Shown here: positions 45,153 through 54,192 of the stretch, piece by piece | Position numbering within the stretch: the stretch's first letter is position 1 | Layout of the letters: each line of letters opens with the position of its first letter | Assembly: GCA_902609685.1 (NCBI GenBank) | Contig: CACLSR010000004.1 | Location: 46,839 to 110,838 of the forward strand | DNA length: 64,000 bases | Source: an uncultured Pelagibacteraceae bacterium | GTDB lineage: Bacteria; Pseudomonadota; Alphaproteobacteria; Pelagibacterales; Pelagibacteraceae | Reading direction: 5' to 3' | Notes under the pieces: model-generated | What the model was told of the DNA's origin: nothing | Seen by the model: only the letters and a program-made list of their open reading frames with translations | The model's database searches: none | Position numbers and translations under genes: made by a program

Positions 45153-45451
45153 TATAAATTTAACTCCAACTTAGCAGCATCTGACATCATATCTTTATTC
45201 CAAGGTGGGTCCCAAACTAGTTGAAGATCAACATCATCAATTTCCTCAACTTGCATAGCTCCTTCTTTTACTTCTTTTGGTAAACTCTCTGCAACAGGAC
45301 AATTTGGTGTAGTTAAGGTCATTTTAATTTCAGCTTTTTTTCCTTTTACCTGAATATCATAAATTAAACCAAGTTCATAAATATTAACTGGCAACTCAGG
45401 ATCATAAATTTTTCTAATTTCATCTATAATTTTTTCTTTTATTTCCATCAT
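45152..45451 (-). CDS. sufT: SufT/MIP18-family (DUF59) Fe-S maturation protein
   Basis: A 99-residue DUF59 domain. DPELPVNIYELGLIYDI (17-33) and TLTTPNCPVAESLP with the conserved Cys are the family motifs. It helps mature Fe-S proteins downstream of SufBCD. Shorter than SufT proteins that carry an N-terminal extension. Confidence 0.88.
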   Translation of the reverse strand: MMEIKEKIIDEIRKIYDPELPVNIYELGLIYDIQVKGKKAEIKMTLTTPNCPVAESLPKEVKEGAMQVEEIDDVDLQLVWDPPWNKDMMSDAAKLELNL

Positions 45452-45452
45452 A

Positions 45453-45917
45453 TTAATCCTCTGTACTCACTTGCTTTCCATCATCTTCCATTGCAGAAAT
45501 CAAAGTATGCCATGATAAAGTAGCACATTTTACTCTCATAGGATATTGTTTTACTCCTGATAGACACATTAGTTTTGTTTTATCATCCTCCTCTAAAATC
45601 GAAGATTTTAATTCAGGATTTTCTTTTATCATTCCAAGAAAATCATCTATGATCTCCTTTGCTTCATTGTCACTTTTGCCTTTAATCAAATCTGTCATTA
45701 TTGAAGCTGAGGCCATTGATATTGCACAACCACTTCCTTCAAAAGAAATGTCTTCAACTTTTCTTTGATTGTTAAGTTTTAAATAAACATGCACATTATC
45801 CCCACATAAAGGATTATTCCCTTTCGCATCTTTATTAAAATTCACAGTCTTCCTCAAATTCCTTGGATTTTTTCCATGTTCTAAAATTATTTCTTGATAT
45901 AATTCTTTTAAATTCAT
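45453..45917 (-). CDS. sufU: SufU/IscU-like Fe-S scaffold or sulfur-transfer protein
   Basis: A 154-residue NifU-N domain protein. Cys residues are in NPLCGDNVHVYL, GSGCAISMAS and MCLSGVKQYPMRVKCA; the 18-21 residue insertion before the last Cys is typical of SufU rather than IscU. SufU takes persulfide sulfur from SufS. It overlaps sufS by 4 bp and lies before sufT. Confidence 0.92.
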   Translation of the reverse strand: MNLKELYQEIILEHGKNPRNLRKTVNFNKDAKGNNPLCGDNVHVYLKLNNQRKVEDISFEGSGCAISMASASIMTDLIKGKSDNEAKEIIDDFLGMIKENPELKSSILEEDDKTKLMCLSGVKQYPMRVKCATLSWHTLISAMEDDGKQVSTED

Positions 45918-47134
45918 TTTAAATCAAAAATTTTTTTACATTTGTTTATAGACTCGTTTAATTGATCAAAATCACTTTTAGTATTATAGACACCTACTGA
46001 TGCTCTTGCACTTGCGGGTATTTCAAGTTTGTCGTGTAATATTTGACAGCAATGGTGTCCAGCCCTAATAGCTACTCCATCTTCGTCAAGTATCGTCGCT
46101 ATGTCATGTGGATGTACCCCTTCAATCGTAAACGATATTACACCACCTTTATTTTTTGGATTACCAATTAATTTTACTGAATTATTCTTTTTTAAAATTT
46201 CTTGACCATATTCTATTAATTCTTTTTCATGTTTAATTATATTTTCAATTCCAATACTTTCTAAAAATTTGATAGACTTTTCAAAAGCTATCACCTGTGC
46301 TGTGGCCATAGTGCCTGCTTCATACTTATTTGGAAGATCACCATAAGTAATACGATCTTTTTTAACTTCTTTAATCATTCCACCACCACCTTGATAAGGT
46401 GGTAATTCTTCAAGCCATTTTTTTTTTCCATACAAAATTCCAAGTCCAGTCGGTCCATACATTTTATGACAAGAAATTGCATAAAAATCACAGTCCAGAT
46501 CTTGCATATCAAGTTTCAAATGTGGTGCACCTTGACATCCATCTACAACAACAATTATATCTTTTGCATGTGCAATCTCAGTAATCTCTTTGATTGGTAG
46601 GATTGCACCAGTGACATTCGATAGATGATTAATGGCAATCACCTTTGTTTTTGGTGTAATTTTTTTTTCAATATTTTCAATTGGAATTTCTCCATCTTCA
46701 TTTATTTCAGCAAAATTAATCTTTATATTTTTTGATTTTCTCAAATAGTGCCATGGTACATAATTTGAATGATGCTCTAACTCAGTGAGTAAAATTTCGT
46801 CACCTTCATTCAAATACTTTTGGCCAAGTGTATTAGCAACTAAATTGAGGGCTTCAGTTGCACCCTTAGTAAATACAATCTCATTTTTATCTTTTGCATT
46901 AATATATTTTTGGACAGAAGATCGTGTATTTTCGTATAAATTTGTAGCTGCAACTGCCAAATAATGAATGCTTCTGCCCACATTTGAAAATTCTTTAGTA
47001 TAGAATTCGTTTATTCTATCAATAACAACTTTAGGTTTTTGAGAGGAATTAGCACTGTCCAAATAAACTAGATCATTGTTTTGTATCTTTTCATCAAAGA
47101 TAGGAAACTCTTTTTTAATATTATCTATGTTCAT
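45914..47134 (-). CDS. sufS: Cysteine desulfurase SufS
   Basis: A 406-residue group II desulfurase. AISCHKMYGPTGLG carries the PLP Lys (about 224) and IRAGHHCCQIL (about 355-365) the catalytic Cys. It supplies persulfide for Fe-S clusters and perhaps for tRNA thiolation by MnmA. Overlaps sufD by 4 bp at its start. Confidence 0.95.
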   Translation of the reverse strand: MNIDNIKKEFPIFDEKIQNNDLVYLDSANSSQKPKVVIDRINEFYTKEFSNVGRSIHYLAVAATNLYENTRSSVQKYINAKDKNEIVFTKGATEALNLVANTLGQKYLNEGDEILLTELEHHSNYVPWHYLRKSKNIKINFAEINEDGEIPIENIEKKITPKTKVIAINHLSNVTGAILPIKEITEIAHAKDIIVVVDGCQGAPHLKLDMQDLDCDFYAISCHKMYGPTGLGILYGKKKWLEELPPYQGGGGMIKEVKKDRITYGDLPNKYEAGTMATAQVIAFEKSIKFLESIGIENIIKHEKELIEYGQEILKKNNSVKLIGNPKNKGGVISFTIEGVHPHDIATILDEDGVAIRAGHHCCQILHDKLEIPASARASVGVYNTKSDFDQLNESINKCKKIFDLK

Positions 47135-48378
47135 TTTTTTAAACCAATCATTTTTTTTAATAAATCTTTAATTTCAGCATCAGTAATCTTTTCGATTACA
47201 TCGAGCAAAAAACCATTTATCAATAGTCCTTTAGCTTGTTTATAATTTAATCCTCTAGACATTAAATAAAAAATTGAATTATCATCAAGACTACCAGATG
47301 CTGATCCATGAGAACATTTAACATCATCAGCATAAATTTCTAATTCTGGTTTTGCGTTAAACTCTGAGGTTTCATCTAACAAAATTGCTTTACTCAATTG
47401 ATATCCATCTGTTTTCTGAGCCTTTGAGTCTACATATATTCTTCCTTGATAAGCAGACTTTGTATTTTTTCCAAGCACACTCTTAATTAACTGATAGCTT
47501 TTTGTATTTTCAACCAAATGATTTATAGTAGTTCTTATTTCGTGCTGTTTATTATCATCTAAAGAAAAAATACCATTTATAAATGCTGAAGAATATTCGC
47601 CTTTTAGATTACAATTTATCTCATTTTTGAAATAATCTGAACCTGCAGAAAAAACAAAAGTTTCAGAAATACTATTTTGTTTTTGATTAATATTGTTAAA
47701 TGAATATTTTAGATTTTTATTCAACGACTTATCAATTTTATAATTTTTAAGAATCGCATCTCTATCCAAATTAAAATTGTAAAAAATATTCATAAAATTT
47801 TTTTCACTATCATCACTAAAGAAATCTATTAATTTTAGCGAGCTGTTTTGTTCAAGCACAAAATCTAACCTTAAATTAATATTCTTTGATTTCATTTTCT
47901 CATTGGTCAAATGATAAATGATTAAAGGTTTTTTTAATGAGTAGTCTTTTTTTATTAAAATTTTAAAATGTTTATTACTTAATGCAATATTTAAATCAAT
48001 TAATGAATTATTATTTTTAGATTCGTAATTTATGTAAGAAGCCTCAATTATTTCAATCTGTTTTTTATCTTCATAACTAAAGTCAATTTTTTCAATTCTT
48101 CCATTAATAAAAATAATTTTATTATGTTCTAAATCATCTATAAAAATTGATGGATCAACTTTATTTTCAATTGAATAATCATTATAAAAGCTCAAATCTG
48201 AAATATTATTACTAATTATTTGATTTATATCTAAGAACTTCCAGTTTTCTTGTTTTCTGTTTGGAAAACCATTTTCAATAAATTTATTTAGGTAAGACTT
48301 TTTTATCTCGATATCTCTATTAGAAAAATTAGAAACTTCTTGAATTTTGTTAAAATCTGTTTTTAGTTGTTCTTTCAT
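47131..48378 (-). CDS. sufD: SufD component of the SufBCD scaffold
   Basis: A 415-residue beta-helix protein with divergent N-terminus; the C-terminal part EIYADDVKCSHGSASGSLDDNSIFYLMSRG is the conserved SufD region with the His/Cys implicated in cluster assembly. Very rich in Asn, Lys and Ile, like neighbours. It abuts sufC. Confidence 0.92.
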   Translation of the reverse strand: MKEQLKTDFNKIQEVSNFSNRDIEIKKSYLNKFIENGFPNRKQENWKFLDINQIISNNISDLSFYNDYSIENKVDPSIFIDDLEHNKIIFINGRIEKIDFSYEDKKQIEIIEASYINYESKNNNSLIDLNIALSNKHFKILIKKDYSLKKPLIIYHLTNEKMKSKNINLRLDFVLEQNSSLKLIDFFSDDSEKNFMNIFYNFNLDRDAILKNYKIDKSLNKNLKYSFNNINQKQNSISETFVFSAGSDYFKNEINCNLKGEYSSAFINGIFSLDDNKQHEIRTTINHLVENTKSYQLIKSVLGKNTKSAYQGRIYVDSKAQKTDGYQLSKAILLDETSEFNAKPELEIYADDVKCSHGSASGSLDDNSIFYLMSRGLNYKQAKGLLINGFLLDVIEKITDAEIKDLLKKMIGLKK

Positions 48379-49113
48379 CTAATTAAAACTCTCGTATCCT
48401 TTTTTTTCTAATTCTTCTGCAAGTTCAGGTCCACCCGATTTAATAATCCTTCCATTCATTAAAACGTGAACGAAATCTGGCTTAATATAATCTAATAGTC
48501 TTTGATAATGAGTAATGATTAAAAAAGAATTTTCATTATTCCTTAATGTGTTTACACCATCTGCAACTATTTTTAGAGCATCTATATCTAAACCTGAGTC
48601 TGTTTCATCTAAAATTGAAAGTTTTGGCGCCAGCATGGACATTTGTAGTATTTCGTTTTTCTTTTTTTCTCCACCAGAGAAGCCTACATTTAATTGCCTA
48701 TTAAGTTTTTCTTCATCAAATTTAAGTTCCTTAGCTTTTTCTTTTACGAGTTTTAAAAACTCAATAGCATCAAGTTCTTTTTGTCCACGAGCTTTTCTAA
48801 TTGCATTTAGAGAAGTCTTTAAAAAAATATTAGTGTTAACCCCAGGAATTTCTAAAGGGTATTGGAAGGCCAAAAATATACCTTTGTGCGCTCTTTCCTC
48901 AGTTTCAAGTTCAAATAAATTTTTATTTTCAAATAATATTTCTCCAGATACCTCGTAACCTTTTTTTCCCGATAAAATATTAGATAAAGTACTTTTTCCA
49001 GAGCCATTAGGACCCATAATTGCATGAACTTCACCTGGGTTTATATTTAGTGAAAATCCTTTTAAAATTGACTTATTTTCAACATTTGCGTTTAAGTTAT
49101 TAATTTTCAGCAT
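48379..49113 (-). CDS. sufC: SufC ATPase
   Basis: A 244-residue ABC-type ATPase. GPNGSGKSTLSNIL (35-48), FSGGEKKKNEIL and the Walker B ILDETDSGLD (the SufC-specific ETDSG form) are complete. It drives conformational change in SufBD. The start overlaps the sufB stop by 1 base. Confidence 0.96.
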   Translation of the reverse strand: MLKINNLNANVENKSILKGFSLNINPGEVHAIMGPNGSGKSTLSNILSGKKGYEVSGEILFENKNLFELETEERAHKGIFLAFQYPLEIPGVNTNIFLKTSLNAIRKARGQKELDAIEFLKLVKEKAKELKFDEEKLNRQLNVGFSGGEKKKNEILQMSMLAPKLSILDETDSGLDIDALKIVADGVNTLRNNENSFLIITHYQRLLDYIKPDFVHVLMNGRIIKSGGPELAEELEKKGYESFN

Positions 49114-50555
49114 TAACCCACGCTCCCTTCAAGACTAATTCCAACAAGTTTTTGTGCCTCTACAGCAAACTCCATTGGTAATTGCTGAAGAACTTCTTTG
49201 CAAAATCCATTAACGATTAACCCAACAGCTTCCTCAGGATTTAATCCTCTTTGTTGACAATAGTGCAATTGCTCATCACTTATTTTTGAAGTTGTTGCTT
49301 CATGAGCAACGTTTGAGTCGAAATTTTTGTTCTTTATGTAAGGAACAGTGTGTGCTCCACATTTATTTCCCATTAAAAGAGAGTCACATTGAGTATAGTT
49401 ACTAGAATTTTTTGCTTTTGAATTTATATCTACTAATCCTCTATAGGTCATATCAGAAAATCCAGCACTAATACCTTTAGAAATTATTTTACTTTTAGTA
49501 TTTTTACCTAGGTGGATCATCTTAGTCCCTGTATCTGCTTTTTGATGATTATTCGTAATTGCTATTGAATAAAATTCTCCAATTGAGTTATCACCCTTTA
49601 AAATACAACTAGGGTATTTCCAAGTTATAGCAGAACCTGTCTCTACCTGTGTCCAAGAAATCTTAGAATTTTTTCCCTTACATAGTCCTCTTTTAGTTAC
49701 AAAATTATAAATTCCCCCTTTTCCATTTTCATCTCCTGGGTACCAGTTTTGAACAGTTGAATACTTAATCTCTGCATCATCAAGAGCTATTAGTTCAACG
49801 TTAGCAGCGTGTAATTGATTTTCATCTCTCATCGGTGCAGTACAGCCCTCTAAATAACTCACATAACTTCCTTTATCAGCAATGATTAAAGTTCTTTCAA
49901 ATTGACCAGTTTCTGATGCGTTAATTCTGAAATAGGTCGAGAGCTCCATTGGACACTTTACACCTTCTGGAATATAAACAAATGATCCATCGGTAAAAAC
50001 TGCGGAGTTTAATGTCGCAAAAAAGTGATCTGTTGTTGGAATTACTGTTCCTAAATATTTTTTTACTAAATCAGGATGTTTTTGTATTGCTTCTGACATT
50101 GAACAAAAAATGATTCCATGTTTTGTTAATTCATCTTTAAATGTTGTGGCTACTGAAACAGAATCAAATACCGCATCTACAGCTATTCCATTTAATCTTG
50201 CTTGCTCTTGAAGGGGAATTCCTAATTTATTATAAGTTTCTAAAAGTTTAGGATCTAATTCATCTAAACTCTTAGGCTTATCCTTCATGCTTTTTGGAGC
50301 CGAATAGTAATATAAATCTTGATAATCAATTTTAGGATACTTAGGTTTTTGCCAGTCAGGTTCTTTGAGAAGCTTAAATCTTTCAAATGCTTTTAATCTA
50401 AAATCCAACATCCATTTAGGTTCTTTTTTAATATTTGAAATAAACTTAATTACATTTTCATTTAGACCTTTTGGTGCTTTAATATTTTCAATATCGGTTG
50501 TAAAACCGTATTTATAATCTTTTAAATTTTCTATATCTTTTTCTCTAGTATCCAT
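49113..50555 (-). CDS. sufB: SufB scaffold subunit
   Basis: A 480-residue Fe-S scaffold. [59 protein letters not shown] and the late [20 protein letters not shown] are highly conserved. The ATG at 50555 is chosen, one base after the iscR stop; a TTG 18 bp further up would overlap iscR. Confidence 0.96.
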   Translation of the reverse strand: MDTREKDIENLKDYKYGFTTDIENIKAPKGLNENVIKFISNIKKEPKWMLDFRLKAFERFKLLKEPDWQKPKYPKIDYQDLYYYSAPKSMKDKPKSLDELDPKLLETYNKLGIPLQEQARLNGIAVDAVFDSVSVATTFKDELTKHGIIFCSMSEAIQKHPDLVKKYLGTVIPTTDHFFATLNSAVFTDGSFVYIPEGVKCPMELSTYFRINASETGQFERTLIIADKGSYVSYLEGCTAPMRDENQLHAANVELIALDDAEIKYSTVQNWYPGDENGKGGIYNFVTKRGLCKGKNSKISWTQVETGSAITWKYPSCILKGDNSIGEFYSIAITNNHQKADTGTKMIHLGKNTKSKIISKGISAGFSDMTYRGLVDINSKAKNSSNYTQCDSLLMGNKCGAHTVPYIKNKNFDSNVAHEATTSKISDEQLHYCQQRGLNPEEAVGLIVNGFCKEVLQQLPMEFAVEAQKLVGISLEGSVG

Positions 50556-50556
50556 T

Positions 50557-50982
50557 TTATAATCTTCTTTCAAAGTTTTCTTTTACTAGGTCGTCTAAAC
50601 TTTTTTTATCAAAAAAATTATTGATGTGAGTTTCAAGTTCATCCCAAAGATTGTGAGTTAAACATTTTGTAGATTTACCATTACATCCTTTTTTTGACTC
50701 TTTTTTACATTGGACAGTTTTTACTTTTTCGTCTACTGCATCAAAAATATTTGTTAATTTTATTTCTTTAGCTTTCCTATTTAAAATATATCCACCTTGA
50801 GTTCCTCTAACGCTTTGAACAATTTCTTTTTTTCTCAATTTTGAAAAAATTTGTTCTAAATAATCTAACGAAATGCCTTGTCTTAAAGATATATCCCTTA
50901 GAGAAACTGGATTAATTCCATCAAATCTAGCCAGATCCACTAAAGCCATTACCGCATATCTACCTTTAGAAGTAAGTTTCAT
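50557..50982 (-). CDS. iscR: IscR-type Rrf2 regulator of the suf operon
   Basis: A 141-residue winged-helix protein with a [2Fe-2S] site: C92, C100, C107 and H110 in CLTH, equal to the C-C-C-H set of IscR although the first two spacings are one or two residues longer. [24 protein letters not shown] (42-65) is the DNA-reading wing region. It should repress or activate the suf genes in response to cluster supply; an IscR type-1-like site overlaps its own promoter. Confidence 0.92.
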   Translation of the reverse strand: MKLTSKGRYAVMALVDLARFDGINPVSLRDISLRQGISLDYLEQIFSKLRKKEIVQSVRGTQGGYILNRKAKEIKLTNIFDAVDEKVKTVQCKKESKKGCNGKSTKCLTHNLWDELETHINNFFDKKSLDDLVKENFERRL

Positions 50983-51002
50983 AATTCCTTAATTTACTGG
51001 GG

Positions 51003-51034
51003 TATATATAAACCTGACCAAAATAGTCAAGTAT
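51003..51034 (-). promoter_or_regulatory. iscR-suf promoter with IscR type-1-like box
   Basis: The box (51034-51010 on the minus strand) reads ATACTTGACT, ATTTT, GGTCAGGTTT and departs from the E. coli type-1 consensus only at an A-to-G and near the last triplet. TTGACT (51030-51025) is also the -35, with TATATA 16 bases on (51008-51003). Holo-IscR binding here would block transcription. Confidence 0.68.
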
Positions 51035-51058
51035 CATGAGTAAAAAAAAGCTAACATT

Positions 51059-51078
51059 TTGTCACGCAGTTGTGATAA
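51059..51078. promoter_or_regulatory. Inverted repeat in the iscR/hydrolase gap
   Basis: TTGTCAC (51059-51065), six bases, GTGATAA (51072-51078): a 7-bp inverted repeat with one mismatch, 38 bp before the hydrolase ATG and outside the IscR box. It may control the hydrolase gene. Only position and symmetry support it. Confidence 0.35.
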
Positions 51079-51116
51079 ACCTAATTTTTTTTTGAGAATA
51101 ATAATCAATAACAATT

Positions 51117-51773
51117 ATGGAAAATAAAATATTAGAAATATTTATTCCGGGACCTGCAGGTAGACTTGAAGCCAAATATTATAAGAGTAAAAAAAACACT
51201 TCACCAATTGCTTTAGTTTTACAACCACACCCTCAGTATGGAGGGACAATGAATAATAAAGTTGTTGTGGAAACTTTTCATACTTTTATGGAAAATGATT
51301 TTTCAGTTTGCAGAGTAAATTTTAGGGGTGTAGGAAAGAGTGATGGAGAATTTGACAATGGCCAAGGTGAATTAGCAGATGCTGCAGCGGCTCTTGATTG
51401 GTTAGAGAGAGAAAATTTTGACAATTCTCAGTGTTGGGTTTCAGGTTTTTCTTTTGGGTCACTGATTGCTATGCAACTTTTAATGAGGAGACCAGAGATA
51501 AATAGATTTGTCGCAATCTCTCCCCAACCAAATGTTTATGATTTTTCATTTTTGTCTCCGTGTCCAACTTCTGGGATAATGATTTATGGAAAAAAAGATG
51601 AATTGGTACCTGTTGAACATATCAATGAACTAAATAAAAGATTAAGTGCGCAAAAAGGTATTAAAGTTGAATTTCAATCAATCTCAGAAGCAAATCATTT
51701 TTTTTCAAAAAATGAGAATGCACTTTCAAAGTCTCTTGATAAATACATTAAAAAAGAAACAGCTTTGTATTAA
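51117..51773 (+). CDS. Alpha/beta hydrolase
   Basis: A 218-residue protein of the YqiA/dienelactone-hydrolase-like group. LQPHPQYGGTMNNKV, FRGVGKSDGEFDNGQGE and GFSFGS (nucleophile Ser in G-F-S-F-G) are conserved in alphaproteobacterial hydrolases of this kind, with Asp near 162 and SEANHFF giving the His. Substrate unknown. Its stop shares 4 bp with anmK on the other strand. Confidence 0.87.
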   Translation: MENKILEIFIPGPAGRLEAKYYKSKKNTSPIALVLQPHPQYGGTMNNKVVVETFHTFMENDFSVCRVNFRGVGKSDGEFDNGQGELADAAAALDWLERENFDNSQCWVSGFSFGSLIAMQLLMRRPEINRFVAISPQPNVYDFSFLSPCPTSGIMIYGKKDELVPVEHINELNKRLSAQKGIKVEFQSISEANHFFSKNENALSKSLDKYIKKETALY

Positions 51774-52915
51774 AAATTTTCGACTAAAACTCCACCAGTT
51801 ACCGATTTTGTACATCTAGTTGTATTTGGAAATGAAATAGGCATACCTTTTAATGATCTTATCGCTAAAAAAGCAAAAGCTTGGGACTCGATAAAGTCTC
51901 CGTCTAATCCATATTGATCAATTGAATTAAGATTTATATCATCAAAATTACTTTTTATACTTTCTAAGAGATATTTATTTTTTCTTCCTCCCCCACATAC
52001 TAACCATTTACTTTTTTGAGAATTATTCTTATTGTGAATAAAATTCATTCCATTGGAAATTAATTTAGCGGTGAAATCAGTAATGGTTGCAGCACCATCC
52101 TCTAATGAGAGTCCTTTTGCAAAAAAAATATCAAAATTTTTAATATCTAAAGATTTTTCAAAATGAGATTGTTCAGTAAAGTTGTCCAAAGCTTGATTTA
52201 AAATTAATCTGTCTGTTTTTCCAGATCTTGCCACTAAACCTTCTTTATCATATCCTTTTTTTGAATTTTTTCTCATCCATTCGTCTATCAAACAATTGCC
52301 AGGTCCAATATCACAGGCATAAATTTTTTCTTCTAAATCCGAGTTATTATATTCTATTGTAGAGGTAACATTAGAAATACCTCCAATATTAAGAATATTC
52401 ATTGGAAAACCTAAATTAAATTTTTTATTTAATTCATTAGCTAAAGCATTATGAAAGATTGGCGCTAGAGGAGCGCCCTGCCCCCCATTTTCTAAATCAT
52501 TTTGTCTAAAATTATAAATAACTTTCTTTTTCGTTAATTGAGATAGTAGCAATCCGTCACCCAATTGTTTTGTAATTTTTTTTTCTGGAGCATGAAATAT
52601 TGTTTGACCATGGAAACCAATTAAATCAACATCAGATTTTGATAATTCAAGGCTCTTATTAACAGCCTTAAAATGAAATAAAGTAATTTCTCTTTCTAAA
52701 TCTTTGATTTCAACTTGATATTTGGTTAAATCATCTGGATTTAAGATTTTATCCCTAATTTTAAGTATTTTTTGAGTTAATTCCTCATCATATTGAAAAT
52801 ATTTATCGATTAATATTGAAAATTCTTGATTACCATCTGACTTAATTATGGATACATCTACTCCATCTGATGAGGTACCACTCATTAAACCCATTGCTGT
52901 ATAAATCTTATCCAT
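51770..52915 (-). CDS. anmK: Anhydro-N-acetylmuramic acid kinase
   Basis: A 381-residue hexokinase-fold enzyme. GLMSGTSSDGVDVS (9-22) is the ATP loop, GFHGQTIFH the substrate region, and CGGGRKNKYLLESI is near the C-terminus. It phosphorylates 1,6-anhydro-MurNAc from peptidoglycan recycling. No other recycling gene is adjacent. Confidence 0.95.
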   Translation of the reverse strand: MDKIYTAMGLMSGTSSDGVDVSIIKSDGNQEFSILIDKYFQYDEELTQKILKIRDKILNPDDLTKYQVEIKDLEREITLFHFKAVNKSLELSKSDVDLIGFHGQTIFHAPEKKITKQLGDGLLLSQLTKKKVIYNFRQNDLENGGQGAPLAPIFHNALANELNKKFNLGFPMNILNIGGISNVTSTIEYNNSDLEEKIYACDIGPGNCLIDEWMRKNSKKGYDKEGLVARSGKTDRLILNQALDNFTEQSHFEKSLDIKNFDIFFAKGLSLEDGAATITDFTAKLISNGMNFIHNKNNSQKSKWLVCGGGRKNKYLLESIKSNFDDINLNSIDQYGLDGDFIESQAFAFLAIRSLKGMPISFPNTTRCTKSVTGGVLVENF

Positions 52916-52962
52916 TCTTATTTTTTTTTATTAAATAATGTATATTGTGGAACTATAGACTT

Positions 52963-54192
52963 ATGGATAAATTTTTAAAAGAATTTAAAGATAGAGGCTA
53001 CTTCTATCAATGCACGAATGAAAATGAATTATCCAAATTAATAAATAAAGAAAAAATCAAAGGTTACATAGGTTTCGATTGTACTGCTGAAAGTCTTCAT
53101 GTTGGAAGTTTGCTTCAAATCATGTGTCTTAGACTTCTTCAAAAATATGGGCACAGACCGATTGTCTTATTAGGTGGAGGGACTACCAGAATTGGAGATC
53201 CTTCAGGTAAAGACAAAACAAGGAAAATTTTAACTGAAAAAGAAATAGATAAAAATACAAAAAATATTGAAAAAATATTAAAAAAATTTTTAAATAATAA
53301 CGATCCAAAAACAAAACCTATTTTTGTAAATAATTATTCCTGGCTTAAAAATTTAAATTATATTTCATTTTTAAGAGAAATAGGAAAACATTTTACAATA
53401 AATAAAATGCTTACATTCGAAAGTGTTAAAACTAGATTGGATAGAGAACAATCTTTAAGTTATATGGAATTTAATTATATGATTTTGCAAGCTTATGATT
53501 TTTTAGAACTTAATAAAAAAGAGAATTGTTCCTTACAAATAGGGGGTTCTGATCAATGGGGAAATATTGTCAATGGAACAGAACTTATAAAAAGGTATTC
53601 TAGTAAACAAGCTTATGGTTTAACTACACCTCTCATTACATTATCTTCAGGAGCAAAAATGGGAAAAACTGAGTCAGGTGCTATTTGGTTAGATGAAAAA
53701 TTATTATCATCATATGACTATTGGCAATTTTGGAGGAATATCGATGACAGAGATGTAATAAAATTTTTAAAAATGTTCACAGATTTAGATATTAAGGAAA
53801 TTGATAAAATGAAGGATGAAGACATTAATAAATTAAAAATTAAGCTAGCTAACGAGACAACTGCTATGCTTCATGGTCTTAAAGCTGCTAAAAGTTCAGA
53901 GCAAGCGGCAAAAGAGGCTTTCTCTGGAACTTCGCTTGGTTCAAATTTACCCTCAATTAAAATTAAGAAAACTGATATTGAAAATAAAATGAGTATTATA
54001 GATCTCGTGATATTATCTAAATTAGAAAATTCAAAGAGTGAAATTAGACGTCTTATTAGAGGAAATGCAATAAAACTTAATGATGAAATTATATCTCAAG
54101 AAAATCTGATTATTTCTCATGAATTATTCAGACAAAATTATTTAAAACTTTCTGTGGGAAAAAAAAGACATTTAAAAATTGAGTTAAGTTAA
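52963..54192 (+). CDS. tyrS: Tyrosyl-tRNA synthetase
   Basis: A 409-residue class I synthetase. HVGSLLQIM (HIGH-like), GSDQWGNIVNG for tyrosine, and KMGKTESGAIW (KMSKS-like) are intact, with an S4 RNA-binding domain in the last 70 residues. The ATG at 52963 is chosen over a TTG 18 bp earlier. Converges on the AsmA-like gene with a 4-bp overlap. Confidence 0.96.
   Translation: MDKFLKEFKDRGYFYQCTNENELSKLINKEKIKGYIGFDCTAESLHVGSLLQIMCLRLLQKYGHRPIVLLGGGTTRIGDPSGKDKTRKILTEKEIDKNTKNIEKILKKFLNNNDPKTKPIFVNNYSWLKNLNYISFLREIGKHFTINKMLTFESVKTRLDREQSLSYMEFNYMILQAYDFLELNKKENCSLQIGGSDQWGNIVNGTELIKRYSSKQAYGLTTPLITLSSGAKMGKTESGAIWLDEKLLSSYDYWQFWRNIDDRDVIKFLKMFTDLDIKEIDKMKDEDINKLKIKLANETTAMLHGLKAAKSSEQAAKEAFSGTSLGSNLPSIKIKKTDIENKMSIIDLVILSKLENSKSEIRRLIRGNAIKLNDEIISQENLIISHELFRQNYLKLSVGKKRHLKIELS

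Noticed and set aside
48515..48958. 147-residue Ser/Phe-rich frame antisense to sufC
   Set aside because: Ser/Phe/Leu richness is the expected complement of Lys/Glu-rich SufC codons.
51036..51095. 19-residue open frame between iscR and the hydrolase
   Set aside because: Very short, no ribosome site, and it crosses likely regulatory sites.
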